Source: Microbacterium sp. T32 (GTDB lineage: Bacteria > Actinomycetota > Actinomycetes > Actinomycetales > Microbacteriaceae). From it: a DNA stretch of 58,024 nt. The stretch spans positions 1 to 58,024 of the forward strand of contig NZ_LQQP01000022.1 of the NCBI RefSeq assembly GCF_001619615.1. The letters run 5' to 3'. This document shows positions 8,076 to 15,896 of this stretch, in pieces. A program made the position numbers and the translations under genes. The notes under the pieces are model-generated. The model made no database searches, was not told the origin of the DNA, and saw only the letters and a list, made by a program, of their open reading frames with translations. Position 1 is the first letter of the stretch, and every line of letters begins with the position of its first letter.

Positions 8076-9290
8076 CTACCGTGCCGCGGCGAGCAGCACA
8101 CCGCCCACTGCCCAGACGAGGGCGAGAGCCCCCATCGCGAACGCCCACCGCTCGCGCGGCTCCCGTTTCCGGGAGAAGGCCCCTCGGACACACAGCCCCC
8201 ACCAGATCGCCAGGACGGCGATCACGGAGGAGACGGCGATCGCATGTGCGGACGCCGGTGCGAACGCGGTCGCCGCCGCGCCGATCGGAAGCGGGGCGGC
8301 CGCGGCCCACCACGCGATCCCCGGGGAGTGCGACGCGCTCCGGGGATCCCACGGCGCCGCGCCCAGCCGTCGTGCGACGTCGGGGACGTCTCCGGGCACG
8401 GGATCGTCGAACCTCAGGTGCGACCGCTCGGCGAGGACCGATGACGGGTCGTTCCCTCCACGCGACAGGATGCTCGCCGCGTACGCGTCGCGCTCCGCCT
8501 CCGTGGTCACCCCGGGAAGCGGACAGCCCCAGCGGCCCGCCTGGGCGGGGCGATTCCGTCTTCGCGCATCTTCGACGAGCGCGCGTCGCGCTTCCGGATC
8601 GCCGTCGGCACGGACGAGCGCGCGCAGCATCACCCGTCCCTCTTGCGGTCGGCTGTCGAGGAGCTCGAGGGCGCGCCGGGTGGCGAATGCGGGGTCGGGG
8701 AGTTCGACCGGACGATCGAAGAGCCGCAGTCCCGCGGCGAGCACTCCTCCACTGACGATGACCGTGATCAGTGCGGCGAGAGCGAGTTCGGCAGTGAGAG
8801 GTGATGGCGTGGAGAGGAAGGCATTCCACAGCGTGTGGGCTGTGTTCCAGAGAAGCGTGAGAAAGCCGGCGATCAGACCGATGACCGCGATGAGCATGCT
8901 GACGCACCCCAGACCCTGGGCGGGCGAGCCGTCGTTCGGTCCGCGCTCGACGTACGTCGGTGAGGTGAGGTCGGCGACCACTGCCGGAACCGCCTCGTCG
9001 TGAGCGAGGCGCAGGCTCTGGCGGACGAAATTGCCCCGGGTCGCCTGGCCGAGTAGCCACAGACGCATGTGGGCGACTTCTCGCGGACGGGTCCAGCCCG
9101 GGAAGACGACGCCCCACCGCCCCGCTTGCGCGCGATCCCCGATCTGCCGGTAGTGCTCCGCGAGAGCCAGGCGGAGTTCGGGCGATCGGGATGCCCGTGC
9201 CTTGGCTTCCTGGCGCGCCTCTTGCACGTCCGTCCCCGCGCCTTCGGTCGCGAGCAGCGCGACGAGGTCGGGGGTGGGCGTTTTCGGCAT
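8076..9290 (-). CDS. Hypothetical membrane protein with duplicated AGRWG motifs (DUF6584-like)
   Basis: 404 aa. Two soluble segments each carry a helical repeat ending in QAGRWG followed by a proline-rich turn (about residues 57-63 and 255-262), a motif associated from memory with DUF6584; this suggests internal duplication. About five hydrophobic segments lie at roughly 125-150, 165-190, 315-335, 340-360 and 375-395. ATG 9290 (MPKTPTPDL) is the first plausible start; the frame continues upstream only antisense to pyrE. Function unknown. Confidence 0.75.
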   Translation of the reverse strand: MPKTPTPDLVALLATEGAGTDVQEARQEAKARASRSPELRLALAEHYRQIGDRAQAGRWGVVFPGWTRPREVAHMRLWLLGQATRGNFVRQSLRLAHDEAVPAVVADLTSPTYVERGPNDGSPAQGLGCVSMLIAVIGLIAGFLTLLWNTAHTLWNAFLSTPSPLTAELALAALITVIVSGGVLAAGLRLFDRPVELPDPAFATRRALELLDSRPQEGRVMLRALVRADGDPEARRALVEDARRRNRPAQAGRWGCPLPGVTTEAERDAYAASILSRGGNDPSSVLAERSHLRFDDPVPGDVPDVARRLGAAPWDPRSASHSPGIAWWAAAAPLPIGAAATAFAPASAHAIAVSSVIAVLAIWWGLCVRGAFSRKREPRERWAFAMGALALVWAVGGVLLAAAR

Positions 9291-9328
9291 GCGCCCATGA
9301 TGGCGGAGGCTTCGCTTTCCGCACCAAA

Positions 9329-9334
9329 TAGACT
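9329..9334 (+). promoter_or_regulatory. -10 element (TAGACT), pyrE, leaderless
   Basis: TAGACT ends 7 nt before GTG 9342, identifying that GTG as the likely start of a leaderless pyrE mRNA. Confidence 0.5.
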
Positions 9335-9341
9335 CGACGCC

Positions 9342-9920
9342 GTGACTGCCGCCTCCACGCCCGAGCTCGAAGCCGACCGTCAGGCCCTCATCGGCCTCAT
9401 CAACGCCGAGGCGGTGTTCCACGGCGACTTCACCCTCTCGAGCGGCAAGAAGGCGACGTACTACGTCGACATGCGCAAGCTCACGCTCGACCACCGCGCC
9501 GCTCCCGCGATCGGCCGTCTCGTGCTCGACCTCGTGAAGGACCTCGACGGTGTCGTCGCCGTCGGCGGGCTCACGCTCGGCGCCGACCCGATCGCCAACG
9601 CCGTGATGCACGAGTCGGTGCACGCGGGTCGCCCTCTCGACGCGTTCGTCGTGCGCAAGGAGCCCAAGGACCACGGCCGCGGCCGCCAGATCGAGGGCGC
9701 CGACGTCGCGGGCAAGCGCGTCGTCGTCGTCGAGGACACCTCCACGACCGGGCAGTCCGCCCTCAAGGCCGTCGAGGCGCTCCGCCGCGAGGGCGCCGAG
9801 GTCGTCGCCGTCGCCGTGATCGTCGACCGCAAGACCGGCGCACAGGCCGCGATCGAGGCCGAGGGCCTGCGGTGGCTGGCATCCATCGACCTCGACGACC
9901 TGGGGCTCGCGCCGCAGTAA
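9342..9920 (+). CDS. pyrE: Orotate phosphoribosyltransferase
   Basis: 192 aa. Converts orotate and PRPP to orotidine monophosphate in pyrimidine synthesis. The PRPP-binding motif VVVVEDTSTTGQSA lies near residue 130, and substrate-loop residues are seen in FTLSSGKKATYYVDMR and VRKEPKDHGRGRQIEG. The GTG at 9342 is preferred over ATG 9300/9303 because it gives the normal length and sits 7 nt after TAGACT. It stands alone, divergent from the preceding membrane protein gene. Confidence 0.96.
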   Translation: MTAASTPELEADRQALIGLINAEAVFHGDFTLSSGKKATYYVDMRKLTLDHRAAPAIGRLVLDLVKDLDGVVAVGGLTLGADPIANAVMHESVHAGRPLDAFVVRKEPKDHGRGRQIEGADVAGKRVVVVEDTSTTGQSALKAVEALRREGAEVVAVAVIVDRKTGAQAAIEAEGLRWLASIDLDDLGLAPQ

Positions 9921-9946
9921 GTCGGATGCCGGGGCGGATGCGGCGA

Positions 9947-10087
9947 TCACTCCCCGCCGTCGCCCGGACCGTCGAACGGGTCGCGGTGGTTGCCCCTCCG
10001 CGAGCGGCGCCACTGCACGATGAACGCGACGAGCGTGCCGGCGGTGATGACGAAGGCCGTGAGGAGCCAGAGCGTGCGGTCGTCCAT
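9947..10087 (-). CDS. Small single-pass membrane protein
   Basis: 46 aa. Begins MDDRTLWLLTAFVITAG, has one transmembrane helix (about residues 6-25), then a basic stretch (QWRRSRRGN) and an acidic Gly-rich tail, giving an N-out/C-in orientation. AGGAGA stands 6 nt before the ATG. It follows the YdeI-like gene by 12 nt on the same strand and is probably the last gene of the HAD-YdeI operon. Function unknown. Confidence 0.6.
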   Translation of the reverse strand: MDDRTLWLLTAFVITAGTLVAFIVQWRRSRRGNHRDPFDGPGDGGE

Positions 10088-10099
10088 GGGGTCTCCTGA

Positions 10100-10675
10100 T
10101 CAGACGGGGCGTTTGCCCGCGGCGGCGTCGGCCACGATCTTGGCGATCCGCGCCTCGCGCGTCTGCGGTCGCACGGCCATCGCGATCTGAGTGAGCCCGA
10201 ACTTCCGGGCCGAGGGCGGGAACGCGTCCCAGTTCGTTCGCGCCGCGGGTACCGCGTCGAGAGCGGCGGTGAGTTCGCGCGGCTCGATGCCGGCCTCGGG
10301 TCCGTCGAGGATCTCCCACGCGCCGTTGGCGCGGGCGACCTCGAGCGCGCGGACACCCGCGGTCCGCAGACGCCCCTCGGCCTCGAGTCGGGCGATGCGC
10401 GCCTTGTTCGTCGCCGCCCATCCGCTCCGCGGCTGACGCGGCGCGAACCACAGCCCCGAGCTCACCTCGTCGAACACCCGCACCGGGCCGTCGATCCAGC
10501 CGAAGCACAGCGCCTCGCAGATCGCCTCCTCGTACTCGACGTAGCGGCCCGCGTCGGCGCCCCGACCGCGGAGCAGCCACGCGCCCTTCGACACGGTGTG
10601 GTTCTCTTCGAGCCAGCGGCCCCACTCGACTGCATCGACCGCCGCGACCTTCACCCCGTCGTCGAGCGCGCCCAC
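10100..10675 (-). CDS. YdeI/OmpD-associated family protein
   Basis: 191 aa. Motifs typical of the YdeI (bacteriocin-protection-like) family: EWGRWLEENHTVSKGAWLL near the N-terminus, YEEAICEALCFGWIDG, and APRQPRSGWAATNKARIARLE. The C-terminal helix-rich part (PQTREARIAKIVADAAAGK) is the usual basic tail. Biochemical role unknown. The GTG at 10675 lies one base after the HAD gene stop, so translation is probably coupled. Confidence 0.88.
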   Translation of the reverse strand: MGALDDGVKVAAVDAVEWGRWLEENHTVSKGAWLLRGRGADAGRYVEYEEAICEALCFGWIDGPVRVFDEVSSGLWFAPRQPRSGWAATNKARIARLEAEGRLRTAGVRALEVARANGAWEILDGPEAGIEPRELTAALDAVPAARTNWDAFPPSARKFGLTQIAMAVRPQTREARIAKIVADAAAGKRPV

Positions 10676-10676
10676 G

Positions 10677-11507
10677 TCACAGGCCTTCGGCCAGGCCCTC
10701 TTCGCCGTCGGCGAGGTCGGACTCGACGGGCTCGTCACGGACGAGGTCGGCGACGGATGCCAGGATCTCGTCGGGCCGGAACGGGTACTTCTCGATCTCG
10801 TTCTGGTCGCTGATGCCTGTCATCACGAGCACGGTGTGCAGCCCCGCCTCGATGCCGGCCACGATGTCGGTGTCCATGCGGTCGCCGATCATGCCGGTGT
10901 TCTCCGAGTGCGCGCCGATGCGGTTCAGGGCGGACCGGAACATCATCGGGTTCGGCTTGCCTACGATGTACGGCTCTTTGCCGGTGGCCTTCGTGATGAG
11001 CGCGGCGATCGCCCCGGTCGCGGGCAGTACGCCCTCGGTCGAGGGACCCGTGGCATCCGGGTTCGTGGCGATGAAACGGGCGCCGTCGCGGATGAAGCGG
11101 ATGGCCTTCGTGATCGCCTCGAACGAGTAGTTGCGCGTCTCGCCGACCACGACGTAGTCGGGCGAGGTCTCGGTCATGATGAAGCCCGCCTCGTGCAGGG
11201 CGGTCGTGAGCCCCGCTTCGCCGATGACGAAGGCGGAGCCGCCCGGCATCTGCGATCGCAGGAAATCGGCGGTGGCCAGGGCCGAGGTCCAGATCGAGGA
11301 CTCGGGCACCACGAGCCCCGAGGACCGCAGGCGTGCGCTCAGATCGCGGGGCGTGAAGATCGAGTTGTTGGTGAGGACGAGGAACGGCGTGCCCTCGGCC
11401 CGCCACTGCGCGAGCAGTTCGGACGCACCCGGCACGGGGGTGTTCTCATGGACGAGCACGCCGTCCATGTCGGTGAGCCAGCACTCGATGTCGCCCCGGG
11501 TTCGCAT
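10677..11507 (-). CDS. HAD-IIA family sugar-phosphatase (NagD-like)
   Basis: 276 aa. HAD motif I is WLTDMDGVLVHEN (nucleophile D13 and acid D15), motif II LVLTNNS, and motif IV MIGDRMDTDIVAG. The C2-type cap lies between them and identifies subclass IIA (NagD, p-nitrophenyl phosphatase-like). Likely hydrolyses small phosphometabolites. A TAGGCT -10 ends 6 nt before the ATG. First gene of a three-gene operon with the YdeI-like and 46-aa genes. Confidence 0.93.
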   Translation of the reverse strand: MRTRGDIECWLTDMDGVLVHENTPVPGASELLAQWRAEGTPFLVLTNNSIFTPRDLSARLRSSGLVVPESSIWTSALATADFLRSQMPGGSAFVIGEAGLTTALHEAGFIMTETSPDYVVVGETRNYSFEAITKAIRFIRDGARFIATNPDATGPSTEGVLPATGAIAALITKATGKEPYIVGKPNPMMFRSALNRIGAHSENTGMIGDRMDTDIVAGIEAGLHTVLVMTGISDQNEIEKYPFRPDEILASVADLVRDEPVESDLADGEEGLAEGL

Positions 11508-11513
11508 GGGCCC

Positions 11514-11519
11514 AGCCTA
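11514..11519 (-). promoter_or_regulatory. -10 element (TAGGCT), HAD phosphatase operon, leaderless
   Basis: TAGGCT on the minus strand, 6 nt upstream of the ATG at 11507. Confidence 0.5.
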
Positions 11520-11554
11520 ACGCGACGGTCCGACACGGCCAGGGGGAAGAGCGC

Positions 11555-11582
11555 GGGGCGCCGACCCTGGAGTCGGCGCCCC
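11555..11582 (-). terminator. Hairpin terminator after csbD-like gene
   Basis: Perfect 11-bp stem, GGGGCGCCGAC and GTCGGCGCCCC, with a 6-nt loop, 7 bp after the CsbD-like stop codon. On the minus strand it is followed by a C/T-rich run. Confidence 0.75.
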
Positions 11583-11589
11583 GGGACGC

Positions 11590-11760
11590 TTACTTGAACG
11601 TGTCCTTGAAGTCCTCGGTGGCCTTCTTCGCCTCGGCCTTGACCTGGTCGGCCTTGCCCTCCGCGACGAGCTTGTCGTTGTCGGTGGCGTTGCCGATGGC
11701 TTCCTTCGCCTTGCCCACGATGTCCTGAGCGGCGTTCTTGATCTTGTCGTCGAGACCCAT
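11590..11760 (-). CDS. CsbD-like small stress protein
   Basis: 56 aa, begins MGLDDKIKNAAQDIVGKAKE and consists of one amphipathic Ala/Lys/Glu-rich helical region, the standard CsbD layout. Such proteins are general-stress induced in many bacteria; molecular role unknown. GGAAGGAA precedes the ATG at ribosome-site distance, and a strong hairpin terminator follows, so the gene is monocistronic. Confidence 0.9.
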   Translation of the reverse strand: MGLDDKIKNAAQDIVGKAKEAIGNATDNDKLVAEGKADQVKAEAKKATEDFKDTFK

Positions 11761-11935
11761 GATCGGTTCCTTCCCTAAGTGACGTCGTCGCGCCGGGTGG
11801 TGGCCGCGGCGGAGCCGGTGTGCTCACTCCTCAGACGCATCGACTCGGCCATTCGTCACGCGATGGAGCGAGAAAGTTCACGAGATCGGTATTCCGCATC
11901 CGGAATGCACCCGTGACGGCACCGAGCGATCTGGT

Positions 11936-11941
11936 TAGGGT
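11936..11941 (+). promoter_or_regulatory. -10 element (TAGGGT), SDR gene, leaderless
   Basis: TAGGGT ends 6 nt before GTG 11948. About 30 bp upstream, 11891-11906 is a palindrome, ATTCCG-N4-CGGAAT, that could be an operator near the -35 region. Confidence 0.45.
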
Positions 11942-11947
11942 CGAAGG

Positions 11948-12895
11948 GTGGCGCGCGACGAGTGGGACCCCCGGAACCTTCCCGACCTCACGGGCCGCGC
12001 GTACCTCGTCACCGGGGCGACCCGCGGACTCGGCTACTTCTCGTGCGAGCAGCTGGCCGGTGCGGGCGCGCACGTGCTGCTGACGGGCCGTAACCCGAAC
12101 CGGCTCGTGCTCGCGAAGGAGGCCGTGCGTCGGACGCACCCGGATGCCTCGATCGAGACGCTCCTCCTCGACACGAGCAATCTCGGGTCGGTGCGCGCCG
12201 CTGCGGCGACGGTGCGTGCACGCGGTCGGCTCGACGGACTCCTGATGAACGCCGGGATCGTGCATCCGCCCAAGACCCGCGAGCTCGCGGGCGGGCACGA
12301 GAAGGTCTTCGCAACGAACGTCCTCGGACACTTCGCGCTCGCGGGTGAGCTGCTGACCCCGCTGGCCGCGGCGCGCGGACGCATGGTGTGGGTGGGCAGC
12401 ATGGCGACCTCGCTGTGGAAGCACCTGCCGACGGACCCCGACCTCGTCGAGGGCTACACGCCCTGGCGGGCGTACGTGCAGTCCAAGGCGGCCACGACGA
12501 TGCTGGCCCTCGAGGCCGACCGTCGCCTCACGGCGCACAGCGTGCCGGTCGAGAGCCTGGTCGCCCACCCGGGGTACTCCACGAGCGGCCGGACCCGTGG
12601 CATCCGCGGGGTGAACGAACCGACGCGCCTCACGAGGTTCGTCGACAACCTCCAGGCCGCGTTCACGCAGGGGAAGGAGGAGGGGGCGTGGGCTCTCGTC
12701 CGTGCCCTGACCGACGCGCACGCCGAGGGCGGCTCGATGTACGGACCCGCCCAGCTCGCGCGGGGCCTTCCGCGCCGGGCGACTCCCGCGCGTCTCACGC
12801 GCGACAGCGGGCTCAGCGCCGACCTGTGGCGCGCCTGCGAGACCGCGACGCACGTCCGCTGGCCGTTCGAGCGCGTGCGCCGCGTGGCGTCCTGA
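11948..12895 (+). CDS. Short-chain dehydrogenase/reductase
   Basis: 315 aa. Cofactor-binding TGATRGLG at residues 22-29, an NAG motif (LMNAGIVHPP) and the catalytic YxxxK at Y176/K180 (YVQSKAA). The ~315-residue length and LAHPGYSTSG-like region resemble retinol-dehydrogenase/oxidoreductase SDRs acting on lipophilic carbonyls, though the substrate is unknown. GTG 11948 is supported by the leaderless -10. The mntR-like gene converges 9 bp downstream. Confidence 0.93.
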   Translation: MARDEWDPRNLPDLTGRAYLVTGATRGLGYFSCEQLAGAGAHVLLTGRNPNRLVLAKEAVRRTHPDASIETLLLDTSNLGSVRAAAATVRARGRLDGLLMNAGIVHPPKTRELAGGHEKVFATNVLGHFALAGELLTPLAAARGRMVWVGSMATSLWKHLPTDPDLVEGYTPWRAYVQSKAATTMLALEADRRLTAHSVPVESLVAHPGYSTSGRTRGIRGVNEPTRLTRFVDNLQAAFTQGKEEGAWALVRALTDAHAEGGSMYGPAQLARGLPRRATPARLTRDSGLSADLWRACETATHVRWPFERVRRVAS

Positions 12896-12904
12896 GGGTG
12901 CGCG

Positions 12905-13540
12905 TCAGCGCGTGAGCCAGACCGAGGCGCCGGCGCCCTCGGGCAGCGCCACCTCGACGCCGTCCGCCCGCACGGTGTCGGGCGACACGACCTCGACCTC
13001 GTGGCCGACGTCGATCCGCCGCGCCACGAGCGCCCGGAGCAGCTCGGGGTCGCGATCGCTGACGCGCAGCACGCGCCCCGAGTGACCGGATGCCGCGTCC
13101 TGCAGCAGCACGAAGGGTTCGCGGTGCACCGCGCCGGTGGCATCCGGGATCGCGTCTCCGTGCGGGTCGAACCGGGGTCGCCCGAGCCGCTCGTCGATGC
13201 CCTCGAGGAGCCGGTCGCTGAGGGAGTGCTCGAGGACCTCGGCTTCGTCGTGCACCTCGTCCCACGAGTAGTGGAACTCGCGCACGAGCCACGTCTCGAT
13301 GAGGCGGTGCCGACGGATCACCGACGCCGCGCGCCGCGCGCCCGCCGGCGTCAGCGAGACGGGACCGTACGGCCGGTGGCTCACGAGCCCCTGCGCCGCG
13401 AGCTTCTTCACCATCTCGGTGACGCTGGAGGGAGCGAGGCTCAGCACCCCGGCCAGCTGCGAGGGCGTGATCGGGTCGTCCTGCCACTCGGTGTGGTGGT
13501 AGATGGCCTTGAGATAGTCGTCGGCCACGGGCGATTCCAC
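12905..13540 (-). CDS. DtxR/MntR-family metal-dependent repressor
   Basis: 211 aa. N-terminal winged helix (ADDYLKAIYHH, then TPSQLAGVLSLAPSSVTEMVKKLAAQGLV) and dimerisation/metal domain (RRHRLIETWLVREFHYSWDEVHDEAEVLEHSLSD, with His/Glu ligands), then an SH3-like C-terminal domain. It lies 9 bp downstream of the Nramp gene on the same strand, so it is most likely the manganese-responsive repressor of mntH and of itself. The mntH stop codon forms part of TAGGCT ending 6 nt before this GTG, so it may also have its own leaderless promoter. Confidence 0.92.
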   Translation of the reverse strand: MESPVADDYLKAIYHHTEWQDDPITPSQLAGVLSLAPSSVTEMVKKLAAQGLVSHRPYGPVSLTPAGARRAASVIRRHRLIETWLVREFHYSWDEVHDEAEVLEHSLSDRLLEGIDERLGRPRFDPHGDAIPDATGAVHREPFVLLQDAASGHSGRVLRVSDRDPELLRALVARRIDVGHEVEVVSPDTVRADGVEVALPEGAGASVWLTR

Positions 13541-13549
13541 GCGCTCAGC

Positions 13550-14827
13550 CTAACCGCCGCTGAACACCAACCACAGGAGCACGGCGTTCAGCGCGACGAG
13601 GAACACCGAGGCCACCACGCCCGCGGCGGTCGTGAGGGGGCGGTTGCGATGGACGCCGAGGAGGTCGCGCCGGGAGGTCAGCACGACGAGCGGGATCAGG
13701 GCGAACGGGATGCCGAACGACAGCACGACCTGGCTGAGGACGAGGGCCACCGTCGGGTCGATGCCCAGCCCGAGGATCGCGAGCGCGGGGACCAGGGTCA
13801 CGAGGCGGCGGGCGAGGAGCGGCACGCGGACGCGGAGGAGTCCGTGCATGATCTCGGCGCCGGCGTACGCGCCGACGGACGTGGATGCCAAGCCGCTCGC
13901 GAGCAGCCCCACGGCGAACAGCGTCGCGACCAGCGGCCCGAGCCCGTCGCGGAGCGCCGCGTAGGCGCCTTCGAGGCTGTCGGTGCCGTCGACGCCGGTG
14001 AGGTTGGCTGCGGCCAGCAGGAGGATCGCGAGGTTCACCGTGCCGGCCACGGCGAGGGCGATCGTCACGTCCCACCGGGTCGCGCGCAGCAGGCGCGGCG
14101 TCGAGACACCGCGAGCCGCCTCGAGATCGGCGGCGGCGGTCGGTTCGGCGGGAGCGAAGCGGTCGCGGCTCAGCGCCGAGTGGGCGTAGATGGCGTGCGG
14201 CATGATCGTCGCGCCCAGGATGGAGGCCGCGAGCAGCACCGACGTCGCCCCGTCGAACCGCGGCACCAGCCCGCCGACGACACCGACGGGATCGGGCGGC
14301 GCGAAGAAGAGGCCCGCGCTGAACCCCACGGCGATGATGACGAGGAGACCGATCACGACGGTCTCGAACGCCCGCGCCCCCCGGCGGGATTGCACCAGCA
14401 GCAGGCCGATCGACACCACGCCGGTGATCGCCCCGCCCCACAGCAGCGGGATGCCGAACAGCAGATTCAGGGCGACGGCACCGCCGATGACCTCGGCGAC
14501 GTCGGTGGCCATCGCGACGAGCTCGGCCTGCAGCCAGTAAGCCCGCCGCAGCCACGGGCGGTGGATGCGGCGGCCCAGCAGCTGCGGGAGGCTCTCGCCC
14601 GTGACGATGCCGAGCTTCGCGGACAGGTACTGGATCAGCCACGCCGTGACGTTGCCGAGCACCACCACCCACACGAGCAGATAGCCGAACACGGCGCCGG
14701 CCGTCATGTTGCTCGCGACGTTGCCCGGGTCGAGGTACGCCACGCCCGCGACCATTGCGGGCCCGAGGAGCCACGCCGCGCGGCGCGTGGCGCGGCGCGG
14801 GGGCGCGGCATCCAGGGTTTTCGGCAT
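13550..14827 (-). CDS. mntH: Nramp-family divalent metal (Mn2+) transporter
   Basis: 425 aa, about 11 transmembrane helices. Signature residues are present: AYLDPGNVASN in helix 1 (DPGN metal site) and MPHAIYAHSAL in helix 6 (the MPH motif). Imports Mn2+ (possibly Fe2+) with protons. ATG 14827 (MPKTLDAAPP) fits a leaderless promoter with TACCAT 6 nt upstream and lies inside the left arm of a large operator. Forms an operon with the downstream MntR-like repressor. Confidence 0.95.
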   Translation of the reverse strand: MPKTLDAAPPRRATRRAAWLLGPAMVAGVAYLDPGNVASNMTAGAVFGYLLVWVVVLGNVTAWLIQYLSAKLGIVTGESLPQLLGRRIHRPWLRRAYWLQAELVAMATDVAEVIGGAVALNLLFGIPLLWGGAITGVVSIGLLLVQSRRGARAFETVVIGLLVIIAVGFSAGLFFAPPDPVGVVGGLVPRFDGATSVLLAASILGATIMPHAIYAHSALSRDRFAPAEPTAAADLEAARGVSTPRLLRATRWDVTIALAVAGTVNLAILLLAAANLTGVDGTDSLEGAYAALRDGLGPLVATLFAVGLLASGLASTSVGAYAGAEIMHGLLRVRVPLLARRLVTLVPALAILGLGIDPTVALVLSQVVLSFGIPFALIPLVVLTSRRDLLGVHRNRPLTTAAGVVASVFLVALNAVLLWLVFSGG

Positions 14828-14862
14828 CCCGAAATGGTAGCGATATTTCGGGATGCCGAAAA
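14818..14862 (-). promoter_or_regulatory. Double-palindrome operator and leaderless promoter of mntH
   Basis: Two 18-bp arms, TTTTCGGCATCCCGAAAT (14818-14835) and its exact reverse complement (14845-14862), are separated by 9 bp. Each arm is itself a TTTCGG-N4-CCGAAA palindrome. The minus-strand -10 TACCAT (14834-14839) spans the arm/spacer junction, and the left arm covers the mntH start codon. Bound repressor, presumably the MntR-like protein, would block RNA polymerase directly. Confidence 0.8.
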
Positions 14863-14902
14863 GTGCTGTGACGCGATGCGACGGCCCGCGCGGGGCGGCG
14901 GA

Positions 14903-14908
14903 TAGCCT
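14903..14908 (+). promoter_or_regulatory. -10 element (TAGCCT), TrmH-family gene, leaderless
   Basis: TAGCCT ends 6 nt before ATG 14915. Confidence 0.5.
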
Positions 14909-14914
14909 GGAGCG

Positions 14915-15565
14915 ATGACCCACGACGACGCGACCCCGGTACCGGACGACGCGACGCCGGTGGTGCTCCCGGGCGTCGGGCCGTGGCCGGGCGGACCCGA
15001 CGCGTGGCCGGACGACCCGCGCTACGACCGCGAGCTGCTCGCCGACGGCGACCGCCGCAACGTCGTCGACGCCTACCGGTATTGGACGATGGATGCCATC
15101 GTCGCCGACCTCGATGCGCGTCGGCATCCGTTCCACGTGGCGATCGAGAACTGGCAGCACGACCTCAACATCGGGTCGATCGTCCGCAGCGCGAACGCGT
15201 TCCTCGCGGCCGAGGTGCACATCATCGGCAAGCGGCGCTGGAACCGTCGAGGCGCAATGGTCACCGACCGATATCAGCACGTGCGGCATCACGAGGACGT
15301 CGCCGCGTTCGTCGCCTGGGCGCGCGACGCCGGACTCCCGGTTCTGGCGATCGACAACGTCGACGGCTCCGTCCCCGTCGACCGCGCGGACGTGCCCGAG
15401 GCGTGCGTACTGCTGTTCGGTCAGGAGGGGCCGGGACTCTCGCCCGAAGCGCTCGCCGCGGCCACCAGCGTCATCGAGATCACGCAGTACGGCTCGACGC
15501 GGTCGATCAACGCGGCCTCGGCGGCCGCCGTCGTCATGTACGAGTGGTGTCGCCGCTGGGCGTGA
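14915..15565 (+). CDS. TrmH/SpoU-family RNA 2'-O-methyltransferase
   Basis: 216 aa. SPOUT motifs in order: motif 1 NIGSIVRSANAFLAAEVHII (catalytic Arg and Asn), motif 2 VLLFGQEGPGLS and motif 3 ITQYGSTRSINAASAAAVVMYEW. It transfers methyl from S-adenosylmethionine to a ribose 2'-OH of tRNA or rRNA; the exact target cannot be told. The N-terminal ~45 acidic/Pro-rich residues are a lineage-specific extension. Its 3' end overlaps the convergent small membrane gene by 32 bp. Confidence 0.93.
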   Translation: MTHDDATPVPDDATPVVLPGVGPWPGGPDAWPDDPRYDRELLADGDRRNVVDAYRYWTMDAIVADLDARRHPFHVAIENWQHDLNIGSIVRSANAFLAAEVHIIGKRRWNRRGAMVTDRYQHVRHHEDVAAFVAWARDAGLPVLAIDNVDGSVPVDRADVPEACVLLFGQEGPGLSPEALAAATSVIEITQYGSTRSINAASAAAVVMYEWCRRWA

Positions 15566-15845
15566 AGCCCTCTGCGCGGGCGGGGCACTCGTCGAGCACC
15601 GGCGAACCGTGGACGCGACCGGCGCGCATGGGCATCACGGCCGCCGCGTAGAGCACCGCGGCGCTGAGCACGACCGAGACGCCGAGCACCGCACCCGAGT
15701 ACGGTCTCGCCCGGTAGATGTACGCCGAGGTCGTGGCATCCCACACCTGGTATTCGACGTAGTAGTAGCCGCCCGCGCAGAAGATGGCCATCGCCAGGAT
15801 CAGCGCGGCGACGACGATCACGACTGCCGCTGCATGCCCCCGCAT
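15534..15845 (-). CDS. Hypothetical protein with two transmembrane segments
   Basis: 103 aa. Helices at about residues 5-28 (AAAVVIVVAALILAMAIFCAGG) and 50-70 (AVLGVSVVLSAAVLYAAAVM), separated by a Tyr-rich extracytoplasmic loop (YYYVEYQVWDATTSAYIYRAR). No family recognised. TATCCT on the minus strand (15852-15857) ends 6 nt before the ATG. The C-terminus overlaps the methyltransferase gene on the other strand. Confidence 0.7.
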   Translation of the reverse strand: MRGHAAAVVIVVAALILAMAIFCAGGYYYVEYQVWDATTSAYIYRARPYSGAVLGVSVVLSAAVLYAAAVMPMRAGRVHGSPVLDECPARAEGFTPSGDTTRT

Positions 15846-15896
15846 GCGCCCAGGATAGAGAATCCTGAGTGTCGGGTGTGTAAAGAATGCGCGAAT

